A stretch of DNA of 64,000 nt, taken from Hanleya hanleyi. Lineage: Eukaryota; Mollusca; Polyplacophora; Lepidopleurida; Hanleyidae. The translations under genes were made by a program, and so were the position numbers. The notes below the pieces were generated by a model, which was not told where the DNA came from, did no database searches, and saw only the letters and a program-made list of their open reading frames with translations. The stretch lies in assembly GCA_036873755.1 (NCBI GenBank), contig JAVTVY010012683.1:310001-374000 (forward strand). The letters are read 5' to 3'. Positions 43,511 through 54,058 of this stretch are shown here, piece by piece. How positions within the stretch are numbered: the stretch's first letter is position 1; each line of letters opens with the position of its first letter.

Positions 43511-44488
43511 ACAACCAGACAAATTTTCCAGGCCTAAGGAGATAGCACACAAAGTCTGACCCGAAAATATTTAACGGTTTCAGAGATATTCACGTTTGAA
43601 GTCGCGGAGCCGTTTCTCATGAAAACATAAGAGCATCCACTTTGTGGAAATGCTCTAATAATCAGTATATATACAGTTCCTTGAGTAAATGTCAATAGGA
43701 TGATAACAATAGTATTATACTAGGTGAGAAATTTACAAAACTTCTAAGTTCCGGCCTGTGATTAACAGCTAAGTCAGTTGACTTGAGTTTAACAGCCCGT
43801 AATTGTAAGAGATAGCCCTTTTATTGTGCGAATTCTTTGGACTGTCAACAGTGAATTCACGCAAAATCGTGCGAGTGTAAATTGAAACCTGATGTCCAAG
43901 GTTGGAGACTCATGTAATCTCGTCAGAAGGAGATTGATGTGAAACGTGTTGATTTCACGAGGTGTGTGTAGAGAACTAGACAAGTACTTCAACTGGACTG
44001 ATACCTGTGTAGAAACAAGTGAGGATTATCTGAGCTGCTAGCCACACTGTTATCATGGTTATGTAATATCCTGGTAAAACTTAATTTTATAACATATTGT
44101 ATCACAGTTTTGTATCTGTAATTATTCTGGTTGATTATTTACATCTGAACCATCAGGTCTTTTGTTGTAATTTTGTTTGACCATTGGCCACAAACTCGTC
44201 CCATTTCTACTGCCTCTGGTTTGAGAGCAATCATTTGTATATATTTAAGGGTTCGTAACAACTCCTTATCCCTCACAGAACTAGAGGCCCATAAAAGTAG
44301 AAAATGTTGTTATCACATGGAGAAATGGTGGTTATGTGTGATGCAAACCAATAAGGTGTACAAGTGGTTATCCTTTGCATCTACCATCTTCACAACTACC
44401 TGTTTTGTCACTGGTTAAATTTGAATTGATAATGCCAACAGGGTGAACATATGCTGAACACCTACAGGCTCCATTGCTACAATATCAG
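43511..44488. other. Unassigned DNA
   Basis: No supported gene. Short ORFs have no recognisable domain. Confidence 0.4.
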
Positions 44489-44650
44489 TCCCATGGAGGT
44501 GCAGTATGTCGGAGATGGCTCAATTCCCATCTCCTACCGACATCTGAACCTCCAAGGGACCGAGAGACCACCGAATTGAGTCGACCTGCCGGGTTGAGTG
44601 GGAGATGGCCCAGTCCCATCCCCTACCCGACGACCAACTTAAAAGGATGG
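44489..44650 (-). repeat. YqaJ-linked dispersed repeat with hairpin, unit 2
   Basis: The reverse-strand partner of 20878-21050, lying about 70 bp after the stop of the second YqaJ gene. The hairpin at 44489-44559 has an outer stem (tcccatggaggt / acctccaaggga, one mismatch), a middle stem (atgtcgg / ccgacat) and an inner stem (ggagatgg / ccatctcc). The outer stem bases differ from those of unit 1 while pairing is kept. Confidence 0.65.
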
Positions 44651-44717
44651 GAGTAGCAATGGACACAGTCAACAAGTGATAAGCTTACACAACATATGTT
44701 CCAAACGGGGAACTTCA

Positions 44718-47320
44718 TCATGGCTCCGCAGACTCCTTACAGGGTGCACAAATCCATCTATCTTTGGGTGCTCTGGTTACCCCAACACAACCATAGTGGA
44801 ACCATTCATTTCGGCAGTCTAGTCCATCACAGGCAATCATAGGACCAAAGCTTGGCCTACGACAAATACAATACCTACGAACACTGTCATACAATTGACT
44901 GTCCTCAGATCGCAGGACTAATTCTGGCAATATGTAATTTCTGAATTGCATTTGTAGCCTGTTTAACATTTTAGCAATGAAGTTGAAGTCCCGAAACACA
45001 CGAATGATCACATTAGAACCAGGGGTCCACACAACAAAGTCACAGTACTGAACATCCAAGATCAATATTTGACCTTGAACCTGATTATGGTATTCATGGT
45101 TATCTTTTAACTGATAGCATTTATCTAAACAGAAATCTGGACTCAGCTCTTTGGAACTTGGCAAACCCATTCGATAACGATAAGGACATTTGATCTCCAG
45201 TGCTCCTTTTCCACAGCACTTGCAAATAACAACACCATCCGGAGATGCACCCAAGTAAGGATAATTACAGTTGACCACCAGCCCAGATTGTCTGCAACTG
45301 AAGTCTGTATGCTCTGTCTGTTGATGTTTAATGTATTCTGCCCGTGCCTTATCTTCGTTAGAAACCCCCCCACTTGACAGCTGCAGATTTGATTAATTTT
45401 GCTGATGGCTGGATGACGTCTTTGACAAAATTGTCTCTGTTCGTGCTTTCCTTCATTACAGCAGCCCTGTAGAAGTTAGAAGAGGTAATGCGCCCCGCTC
45501 TCTGTTCATACCACTCCTCCGAGTCCCTCTGGAGACGAGTTCTCCTTTCCAGGGTGTCTGCCTGATCTTGTGATATACTAGCAGACAAATCTGAAAAAAT
45601 ACGATCAAACTCAACCTCACGTTCCCGATCAGATAATGAAGTCATTTTGAAGTCAAACGAACTTGTGAGAGGGGCTGGCAAACCTAAATTGTCCTCGTTC
45701 TCTGAAGCCGTGTCAGTTTCCGAGTCCGATTCGTCACCAGCTAAACTTGAAAATATTGCTGCGTTTGGATTAATGCTTCGGAGATCACTCCAATGTTTTT
45801 CACATAACTCAAAATGCATGGCAGGCTTAACCGTCACAGGTACTTTTTTGGAATTTTCCCTCTTTGGCCTCTGGAAGTTGATATCAGACAGTTTTGCAGG
45901 TTGAACCTGTAAATTTTTCAAAAAAATATGTCAACTAGGAGAACTGGAGAAATACTATGAGAGCAATTATTTATTATGCAATACTTCAAAAAAGACTAGC
46001 AAAAAAACCAATGATCAGCTGGGGGTGATGGAGATCTGCCTGGGAAACCCTCAAATTAGCATTTGCCCAATACGGAGTTGACAGCACTGAAGCATGCCCC
46101 TACTTCTTCCAATCACGACCAGGCTTTTTTCGATGCTGAGGCAATAGTTGTCGGTTGATCAGTTATTTATATGCATTCAGGATTTAACGGCGCTTTCAAC
46201 TATTGTTCAACCATACCACAACGATGCCTACTTTTAAGTCGTCTCAATAGGGCCTACTGCCTTTTCTATAGTGGTCCCATTGAAACACCATGCCGTCAGC
46301 AGATATGATACCCCATCCAGTCACATTATCCCGACCAGTCCTTGATCTATCCTCCATGAACTGGCTGGGGATCGAACCCCGAACCTTCCGCTTGTGAGAC
46401 AGATATTCACCTTCGGCTTTGCAATGGCATTCCATGCACAAGCAGAACTTGTGGAAGCCACCTTGTTCACACCACAGCGGATACTTGCTTCAACTTTAAA
46501 TAGCATGGCAGCTATATGACTACAGGCTGAACCTAGTCTGTCAAAAGGAAAAAAATCACATAAAATATGTCCTGATGTGACCAGACATTTAAGGCATGGT
46601 GATAACGAAGGCAAGGAGAAATTAATGTATTTTTATTCTAGGACTTCTTAATTAAAGCACGGATGCGAATGCCTGGTAATAATTAGTATATGCAGTTGCA
46701 AGGCAAAGAGGATATTCGTCTAATTCCAGCAAAAAGCAGACGAATCAGTTCTCTTATAGCATTACGTGCAGAACTGGACATTGGGCAACTGGATGCAAAA
46801 ACAGCTGCTGTTTGTTCTTTTGGACAGTACCCAGATGAAATATTAACAAGAAACCCATGATGAAAATATTTTTTTATAAATTATAGGAATAGTGTTCTGA
46901 TAAATATGAGTATCTCTGAAATTATTTCAAATAACCTACCCAGCCATGCAAGTGCAGTTGGCCGACAAAATCCCACCACCCAGACATCATACATGGCGCT
47001 CTTCTCTCCTTGTCTCTGGCTTGGCAGAACATCGCCCCTCAAACATATATATTTCTTCTTTGGGATGGTACAAAAGTATACTATTTGGACGTGTCCACAA
47101 ACAAAGAAATTATAAGCTTCCAGTGTAGTGACTTGTATGCCTTTATTGACTCCTTTGTGTAAACACTGGTCCTCTCCACTAAAAATTCGTAAATGTCCGG
47201 CCATTCAACGGAAGGCCACTGCGTCGGGTCGTCCACCCATCTATCCTTCGAGATCTTATATGGATCGGGCAATATTTCGCCATCCCGGAGTTGTAACCTT
47301 CGTTGGTAGGCGAGAGACAT
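44718..47320 (-). pseudogene. SWIM-YqaJ-PHD nuclease gene, unit 2
   Basis: Exons on the minus strand: 47320-46940, 46537-46411 and 45906-44718. Exon 1 reads MSLAYQRRLQLRDG, PDIYEFLVERTSVYT and LEAYNFFVCGHVQ. A SWIM zinc finger spans the first junction (ANCTCMAG + LGSACSHIAAMLFK). The last exon has the YqaJ nuclease: EEWYEQRAGRITSSNF, then NEDKARAEYI, LGASPDGVV (Asp), ALEIKCPYRY (ExK) and HNQVQGQILI (Gln). A complete PHD finger follows (CICRRPSFGPMIACDG, WFHYGCVGV, WICAPC). Breaks: an extra 5-bp unit near 47155, a frame change before the SWIM motif and a 1-base shift in the C7 run at 45365-45371. The family likely processes DNA ends or excised transposon DNA; that role is inference. Confidence 0.8.
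46240..46400 (-). repeat. SINE-like fragment with tRNA B box in a YqaJ intron
   Basis: The minus strand has ggttcggggttcgatcccca, a good B box, directly after the exon 3 donor, followed by a body without other marks. The A-box side is missing or overlaps the exon. Confidence 0.45.
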
Positions 47321-47427
47321 GATAATCACCGGTGAAACACTTTATATCGCGATTAAACGGCGATACGGATAATCAAACTCCGCGCGCTTGTACCAGCGAA
47401 GCAGGTTGCCAGGGAAGCTGTGGTAGG

Positions 47428-47461
47428 CGGAAGTTATTTTGCCTACGAGCTGCGCACGCAC
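47428..47461 (-). repeat. Right terminal inverted repeat
   Basis: The reverse complement reads gtgcgtgcgcagctcgtagg and continues to cttccg. The CA at 47462-47463 mirrors the left side. Confidence 0.6.
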
Positions 47462-47463
47462 CA

Positions 47464-47911
47464 TTTCTGGTGATGACGTAATATGAACGCAGAATCAAAA
47501 CAAAGAAATCTATCTATACGTTTGATATACTGGGAGATACTTGAACAACATTATTGGGTCATTTACTGGACATTTGACATTATCGGAGATCGTTGGCTGA
47601 GATAACTAACTGTTGGATTGTGTGTTTTCCTGTTGGCTGTATTTCACCGCTGTATTATCTACGTGATCGAACTAACGAAATCTGGACACCGGCTGAGCGT
47701 TATTGACTGAGGAAATATCGGGATTCCTGCACGTTACGAACTGTACGTTGATACGAACTTTGAGAGATACACTGGTATAACAGTCAACAGTAAGATTTTT
47801 ATTTGTTATCATTTGCTGTATTGACCTAACTTAGTTTGTATTGTAAATAAATCTTTGTACTCGACTTCACAAATCTTTCTGTTGCGTTTTTCTATTATCG
47901 TAGACGTAACA
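47464..47911. other. Flank of the large transposon
   Basis: No gene. An AATAAA-like taaataaatc lies near 47846. Confidence 0.4.
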
Positions 47912-48150
47912 AAACTAATGCATTAAAAACATGTGAATACATTAAAATTTATACAACAAACCTATCTCTCTCAAAAAATCTAAAATACAATATTCTTTTA
48001 CTCGACTGAAAAGATCTTCCAGAGTAGCTGCTCGATCAAAGTTATCTGTTACACTCTTAAAATCTATACAGTCGATAAGAATATGTTTTACCGTGAGATC
48101 CTCGTGGCATGGAATACACCTTAGAACTGGCTATTTTGTCAGCAAATGCT
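47912..48150 (-). mobile_element. LINE 3' fragment (I/Nimb-like)
   Basis: It matches copy B around 12600-12830: acaacaaacctatctctctc, aaaagatcttccag, cagtcgataagaatatg. This is the Cys/His-rich end of ORF2 and part of the 3' UTR. No long frame remains and the terminal tail is absent. Confidence 0.7.
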
Positions 48151-48779
48151 AATAGAATTATACTTTAGTTTTGCTCAGCGTGCAAATCATTCTGAACCAT
48201 GCAGGTCAACCCTTCCTTTTTAAATGAAATTCATCAGAGATTTATCTCCCTTGCCCAAAGTGTGATCAACTTTTAATTAGGAATGTGAGACTAGACATTG
48301 TGTGTTCCTCAAGGCACGGCGGAAGTGATTCGGTAGGTCACTATCACAGCACAATAGGTGAGGGGCCGCCTATGCCTCTTTGATGAGGAAACGCGTTCTA
48401 GCATTTTTCCCTGCAATAAAACAAGAAAACTCTAGGAGTAGAAATATGATGAAGAAAGAAATTGAGCCAATTGTCTCGAGGGTAACTGGCCAGAAAGAAA
48501 AGACATGCATGCTCCGCAATCAGCTTCTACAGGTGGTACTCTTTCAGATGTACAGTCTTTCATGTCTGGTCAGCAGTCCGCACCATGACCATCATTCTAA
48601 AGCATGTATCTCAACAGCATTTCATTCCTCGACCAAAATCATGGCCTTGGGGTATTGTTCACAAATCTTTTGAAGGAATTCAAAGGGGCCTGAATTATAT
48701 ATGCATGAAGTTCGATCCTGCTATGATTTGTTAATTTAGAGAGTTTAATAAAATTCCCAACAAACAACAACAGCATGAC
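48151..48779. other. Unassigned DNA
   Basis: Short ORFs without recognisable domains; nothing else seen. Confidence 0.4.
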
Positions 48780-49418
48780 ACAGAGAGAGAGGGAGAGAGA
48801 GGGAGAGAGAGAATTGAGGTTTATCGTAGTGTTCAGCAATATTTCAGCTATATAGCGACGATCAAACAAAATTTTAACTATTCAAGTTAATAACTCAATA
48901 AACTAATGCATTAAAAATAAGTACATACATTACAGTTTATACAACAAACTCAAATAATCAAAATACAATCTTCTTTTACTCGACTAAAAAGATCTTCCGA
49001 AGTAGCTGCTCGATAAAAGTTCTCTTACAATCTTAAAATCTATACAGTCGATAAAAATATGTTTCACTGTGAGATCTTTGTGGCAAGGAATACACATTGG
49101 GGCTGGCTCTTTTTTTCAGTAAATGTTCGGGAGTTAATCGTGAGGGCCGATTCTACATCGACTAACATGGCTTGATCGAAACGTTACTGGCGGTTCAGAT
49201 CAGTATAGCCTACAGTTTTTTGGAATCGTGAAGTTTGTTATTATCCATAGCAACCCATAAAGCTTGAAACAACTTTCTCACATAAGCACAGATAGAAGGT
49301 CTGAAGTCACCGTATGGGATTCCAACTGGATCAACCTCGTCATCTTGGGCTGCCTTAGCCATTTTATCAGCGTCAGTATTTCCTTTGAAGTCAACGTGTC
49401 AACCCACCAAAACACACT

Positions 49419-49687
49419 CTCTAAAAAAAGTTGAGTGAAATTTCACTCAAGTATGAGTGGAAATTCATCCTACTCAATACTTGAGTGAGATTTTCACTCA
49501 ACTTGAGTTACTTTTCACTCAACTTGGGTTAAATACACTAAACTTGAACTTGAACTTCATCCCAATCAAGTTGAGTGAATTTGAGTGGTTTTAACTCAAG
49601 TTGAGTGAAAAGTAACTCAAGTTTGAGTGAACAGGTACATTTCACTCAAACTTGAGTGGAACAGTTCACTCAAGTTTTTTTAAAGAG
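49419..49687. mobile_element. ACTTGAG-rich MITE inside the LINE
   Basis: The ends ctctaaaaaaagttgagtg and its near reverse complement (cactcaagtttttttaaagag side) are inverted. The interior is about a dozen copies of acttgagtga or tcactcaagt in both orientations. LINE sequence continues on both sides (aaaacaca before, atatcaatctgttgatcaaa after, matching 13122-13149). No coding capacity. Confidence 0.7.
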
Positions 49688-50097
49688 CAATATCAATCTG
49701 TTGATCAAATTTACAGTCATATAATTGCAGAATATTCAAGATGGTGGGAGGAGTTGAATTTTCATTTTCCATCGAAGGCATGACCATGAATCTGAGAATA
49801 TGACATATTTCTTCCTTTTCGTGGACCCAATACCTTCTGAAGCCGACAATATAGAGCTTTTCCTTCTGCAGTGAATATCGAACTTTTACCTGATTGTCGA
49901 TAGGTTTTAGTTTGGAACTAAAACTAGTAGCACATGCTACGTATATTTCGTCAGTGTAATATGTACTTCTGGTTTGGCTAACTGCCATGGTGGAGTTGGC
50001 AAGAGCTTGTTAGGTAAAATTTGACTAAGCTTTATACCAGCGGGCACAAGCTGTGGTTTCATGCGAATTCGAAGAGGTGGAATAATAGAGGGTTTCT

Positions 50098-51180
50098 TTA
50101 AAGTGAACGTAAAGGCTGAGGCAACATGCACTCTGTGGGAAAGAACTACAATGAAAGTATCAAACAGCAGCAACAAATATTTTTGGGGATTTTTTTGCAC
50201 CGAGTAGGAACGAAATTATCTCTGTTGTTTTATTGTTCCCCGGCAGCAGCCATGTTGGCTATCTCACCTCAGAGCAGTGACGTCGTATCACCTTGGGAGC
50301 TCTCCACTTTGTGGAGTTAGAAAGCGCAGTAAGCATGTAAACATGTTATCGAAGACCCAGATTTCGACACTTCGTATAATATGCCTATCTCGCTGTGTCT
50401 CTGTCCCGCCAAACGGTAATAAAATTATTTTTACCTCACTTAAAAGTTTAGAACTTCCACACTCTGACGTTTCTGAATCGATGTTGTTGATCTCGGTGTC
50501 TTTGATCTACGATGCGACAATTCTGTTGGGATTGCATCTTCTTTAAAGTTTAATTTCCTTCGCCTCCTGGCTCTCCTGCTGGGCGTCAACATCAGCCTTC
50601 CGTAGAGGTCAGGTTGGAAACATTCGGCTTTAAAATAGACCGAAAACAGCACAGATTTCTCGGTTGGAGTACAGTCTAGTCTGCCGATGTTGTGCAGCCA
50701 CTGTTTGAGTCCCGGCTTCCCTAACGGGAATCTGTGTAATGATAACTTATCCGACTGTAGCGGCAGCAGAGCAGAACCCGAGACGGATGTATTTTGCTTG
50801 CCATCACTGCGCCCTGACAAGTTTAAGCTCGGTAAACACTTGCTGGAGACACGCAACACAGTCAAAACACGCTTGAAACAACCGAGCCCCCCACCTCCGC
50901 CATTACAATTCGTGTTACAGTAAAGCCACAACAAAGTGATACTACGTCACAGGAAAATATCACGTGCTACAAGGAAGCGTTTTCATTGGCGCAAGGCTAC
51001 TAAATAGACAAAGATGGCGGACTCCAGTCGATTGTTGCACCAGTCAATTATTCCGGTGTTTGGAATTATTTTTTCGGAAGAGAAAAAATCACAAAAAATA
51101 TTTGTTGCTGCCAACTGATACTTTTAATATAGTTCTTCAACATCGCGTGTATGTTGTCACAGCCTTTACGTTCACTTTAA
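50098..51180. mobile_element. Kolobok-like DNA element with TTAA duplication
   Basis: TTAA flanks both ends (50098-50101, 51177-51180). The inverted termini start agtgaacgtaaaggctg and stay similar for about 90-110 bp (50102-50215 and 51060-51176). It lies within LINE copy C, and removing one TTAA plus the element restores the LINE alignment. TTAA targets fit Kolobok or piggyBac; the THAP-like ORF inside favours Kolobok, whose transposases I recall as carrying THAP domains. At about 1.08 kb there is no room for a full transposase. Confidence 0.65.
50440..50934 (-). pseudogene. THAP-like domain ORF without visible zinc ligands
   Basis: A 164-residue frame. The THAP signature is SVSGSA, LSLHRFPLGKPGLKQWL, GRLDCTPTEKSVLFSVYF and ECFQPDLYG, then a basic tail RRARRRRKLNFKEDAIPTEL. 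In the family the first motif holds two Cys, and Cys and His stand where this copy has Phe and Tyr (VLFSVYF). Phe, Trp, Pro and the DAIPT end, close to the usual AVPTIF, are kept. It opens with a TTG and has no good ATG in frame upstream of the domain. It may be a decayed DNA-binding domain or a frame with altered structure. Confidence 0.55.
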
Positions 51181-51206
51181 ATAGAAGTCCACGTACTGAG
51201 GGTTGA

Positions 51207-52205
51207 AAATGAAGGTTTTAGTTTTAATGTGTGTGGTGTATAGGCCTAAGTAGGATATCGGTTAGATGACTAAGTCGTTGGGTAGGACATGATGGTTAGT
51301 CGGCACATAAGGGACTGTGCGCTGAATTTGACTGCACATTCCTTCAAAGTTTTTCCGTTCTACAAATTCCAAAATGGAAACCAAGCTTTATCGGATGTCA
51401 AAGAAACCATGTTTATTGAAAATGTTAACCCATGCTTGAATAGTAGCCATAGGCCATGAATTAAGACAGGTTTATTTTCTTATCAATCTCCATTTTCTGT
51501 CATTCCTTTGTTTTGTCTGAATGCCTGTTAAAAGCTGTCATTACGTCAGTTTGGGAACGTCAAAAAATACCTACCCCCCCCCCCCCACCCAAAGGACAAA
51601 CGGCTACCCGTCTTTTTAAGTCAGACAAACAAATTAGGTGTTCAACATGTATTGCATTTTTGTATAATCTCTCTTTGTATACACAATATTATGTATCATT
51701 TGCTTGGTCATGTCGCGATGTGTAGTTTTTAATCTCATATCTTGCTAGAACTTAATTGTTCCTAACAACAGCCATACATGTAAATCCATATCAAATTGAT
51801 ATGTAAACTGCGTATACTATATTCCTTGATAGGAACATATAGTTCGAAACTGCAGTCGGGATAGAAGAATGTAGCTCATTCCATCAGGTGTTTTGTATTT
51901 TTTCTATAGCCTTACCCCACATCAGTATTTTTCCCTATATCTGTATCGTGGACAACGCTGTAAATAGCAGAGAAAGTAAGAATATCCGTCGGGATTTCCC
52001 TGCTATTTGAGACGGCAAGAAAGGAAGCACTGTCAATAGATTCTTTATCAGAGACTCCAATTGAGCGAAGAAATCCGTTTATTTGAAAAGAGACCAGTAC
52101 TGCATCGAGAGAAGAATTAAAGGTAAATCACAGTGGGTGCCTTTAGAATCTCTGAGACTGACTGTTCCGGAATAAGTAACCAACATGGGCTGCTGCAACT
52201 CTAAA
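51207..52205. other. Unassigned DNA with a C run
   Basis: No gene. A run of about 13 C with one break lies at 51573-51588. Confidence 0.4.
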
Positions 52206-52270
52206 GATTAATGAGAGAGATTTAAGGTTTAACGTCGCGTTCAACAATATTCCAGCTATATAACGAGGCC
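52206..52270 (-). repeat. Solo LINE/SINE tail
   Basis: gagagatttaaggtttaacg, then cgcgttcaacaatattcc and agctatataacg: the terminal module of the LINE family without any ORF2 sequence. Confidence 0.65.
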
Positions 52271-52411
52271 TAGAGGAAGCGCGAAACGTATTTTGATCAC
52301 ATGCAAAAACAAGAATATGTGAACGTCGCAATAATCGAATTATTACAGTGATGAACACACCGATTCTGTTCCTTCAGTACACGGAAATTCGAGACGAAAT
52401 ATTCCGTATTT

Positions 52412-52680
52412 TTTAATGCCCTTCCATTAATTGAAAATGAAAAAAAAAAACGAAAAATGCCACCACTTTCTTCATATTTCATTTTCAATTAATGAAATTA
52501 ATAGGGCATTTAAGAAAAACTTGCTCACGAAGTAATTACGAGGTCGCTGATCACGAATCCGCGGTCAGAATCGACCTGGACTTCGATCTTGAACTCTAAA
52601 TCTATCACCGATCAATCATTTTGTTTTGGCATTGACCTTGTCAGGTCGTAAGAAATAGGCGGACGAGCTTGACCTATATG
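52412..52680. repeat. Dispersed repeat, copy 1, with hairpin
   Basis: An inverted pair taatgccc..tccattaattg (52412-52442) and caattaatg..taatagggcatt (52480-52512), then a body with cttgctcacgaagtaa, cggtcagaat.gacctgg and gatcaat. The body recurs at 54495-54690. Confidence 0.6.
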
Positions 52681-53172
52681 GGAGGTTCTCGAAAGTAGTC
52701 AGTCAGTGATTTGCACGTGCAATTTCGTATCTGTTATTTTGAGTATTTCTGGAGTTTTAAGCTGGTATTACTCCAGATTTTTCGTGTAGTATTTTTCATG
52801 AACGTTTTTGGCATCTGTGCATGGTGAAATTTTGAGTTGATTGGTCAGATATCCGCTGTTCGCGGCGGTTTTTTGTTTGTCTTGGTCATTTAGGCTGATG
52901 TAGCTCACCATTTTCCTTGTGTAGGTAGATGGCGCTCTATTGAATGTATCACGGTCATACGGGCCTTTTGGGGTCTTTGAAGGCACTGTTTTTTTCTATA
53001 GCGCGGGCTATTTGTAAACGGTTGTAAACTTATTTTCTGGATTGTTAGTTCGAATTAATCTTTTCCGGAGCTTCCTGGGTCGGAGTCTATAATTAATAGC
53101 TGTTTTTAGTGCTATTTAGTTCACCATTTTCCTTGTGTAGGTAGATGACGCTGTATTGAATATACCACTGTC
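52681..53172. repeat. Direct duplication hosting the 9-bp-TSD MITE
   Basis: caccattttccttgtgtagg followed by tagatggcgct occurs at 52909 and again at 53121. A second phrase (tctttccggagc-like, ending gggagtctataatta) occurs near 53056 and near 53904. So a unit of at least 200 bp was duplicated before the MITE entered. Confidence 0.55.
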
Positions 53173-53780
53173 CAATCTGATTAAAACTCAGACTTAATAA
53201 CCACTCCTCTGTCGGAGATGTCGCTAATTACGATCTGGGACAGTCCCTATAACAAATCCGTCAGATGAACTCCGAACCAAATAGTTTCCGGGTCAAATAG
53301 TCGCCCTAATATTATCGTTGTTGTTGCAATGCAGTTATGAACTGATTTATGAAAAAAAATAACCGTACCTATATATCCAGCAGTGAAGAAATATCCCTTG
53401 ATCTTTTCACCTGGTCTGTCATTGAAGAGAGCAACGGGAAGCAAATAATAATCTTCGGTGATCGCCCATGGACTGAAGCCGAGAACTTCGTCAGTCGCCT
53501 GCATGGATTGGAAGGAAGGAAGAACGGCTATACAGTGTAAAAAGCATCTGCAGTTACTCCTGCTTTAACGCCGGAAGGTCAAATTCATGACACATCATAA
53601 TTTTCGATCTCGCCTTGAACTTCGCCGCCATGTAGGCACCCCTTCGCCTGTTGAGGCTGGACTGTGATTGGCCGCTAGTCTGACATGCGCGACAGATTTA
53701 AGATAGGGACTGTCCCAGATCTTAATTAGCGACATGTCAGATAGAGGAGCGGTTATTAAGACTGAGTTTTAATCAGATTG
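53173..53780. mobile_element. 608-bp MITE with 9-bp target duplication
   Basis: The ends caatctgattaaaactcag and ctgagttttaatcagattg are exact reverse complements, with similarity reaching about 78 bp inward (53173-53250, 53703-53780). The direct repeat accactgtc flanks it at 53164-53172 and 53781-53789. A 9-bp duplication with long termini suggests a Mutator-like (MULE) origin. No coding content. Confidence 0.75.
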
Positions 53781-53793
53781 ACCACTGTCATAC

Positions 53794-53847
53794 ATAGCTA
53801 AATAATATATAGCCCTCCCTCGGGAGGGCTATATATTATTTAGCTAT
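53794..53847. mobile_element. 54-bp perfect-palindrome element
   Basis: Two exact 25-base arms (ending tatatagccctcc) around ctcg, flanked by gtcatac at 53787-53793 and 53848-53854. The arm equals the end sequence of the 29456-30150 element, so this is a minimal two-ended derivative, or the remnant of an element whose interior was lost. Confidence 0.7.
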
Positions 53848-54036
53848 GTCATACAGGGTCTTTGGCGACACTTGTTATAATTTTATTGTTTGTTTGTTCG
53901 AATGAATCTTTTCTGGAGCTCCCTGGGTGGGAGTCTATAATTATTTGTTAGTGCTGCTGCAAACAAACTGTTAGAGAGGCCACTGAACCTTAGACTTTTG
54001 GGACGGAATGCCGCTAAGCCGATTGGTATTGGCGTG

Positions 54037-54058
54037 AGGGCTATATATTATTTAGCTA
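54037..54058 (+). repeat. Single copy of the 'gagggctatatattatttagct' end
   Basis: One arm of the palindrome family (gagggctatatattatttag) without a partner nearby. Confidence 0.6.

Larger units (their letters stand above)
31335..47461. mobile_element. Two-gene DNA transposon of IS4EU/ISL2EU type with nested insertions
   Basis: Terminal inverted repeats at 31335-31368 and 47428-47461 match at 30 of 34 positions by my count. CA lies outside both ends (31333-31334, 47462-47463), a 2-bp duplication. The THAP/DDE gene starts 115 bp inside the left end and the SWIM-YqaJ-PHD gene starts about 140 bp inside the right end; they converge. From memory, IS4EU/ISL2EU elements pair a THAP-DDE transposase with a YqaJ-type nuclease and leave 2-bp duplications. 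The 16.1 kb length is explained by insertions of PLE P3 and P4, foldback elements at 36073 and 40918, and an internal inverted duplication. Both genes are now broken. Confidence 0.65.
48780..51206 (-). mobile_element. LINE 3' copy C with two nested DNA elements
   Basis: LINE sequence 48780-49418, 49688-50097 and 51181-51206 joins into one stretch matching copy B 12497-13670: GA-rich tail, ORF2 C-terminus and RNase H region (SIFTAEGK-like, SFSSKLKP). It is interrupted by the ACTTGAG element at 49419-49687 and the TTAA-flanked element at 50098-51180. Frames are badly decayed. Confidence 0.75.

Noticed and set aside
46881..47204. A separate small protein
   Set aside because: It is exon 1 of the minus-strand SWIM-YqaJ gene read past its donor.
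52768..53540. Small ORFs near the 9-bp-TSD MITE
   Set aside because: No domain, no splice context, and partly inside the MITE.
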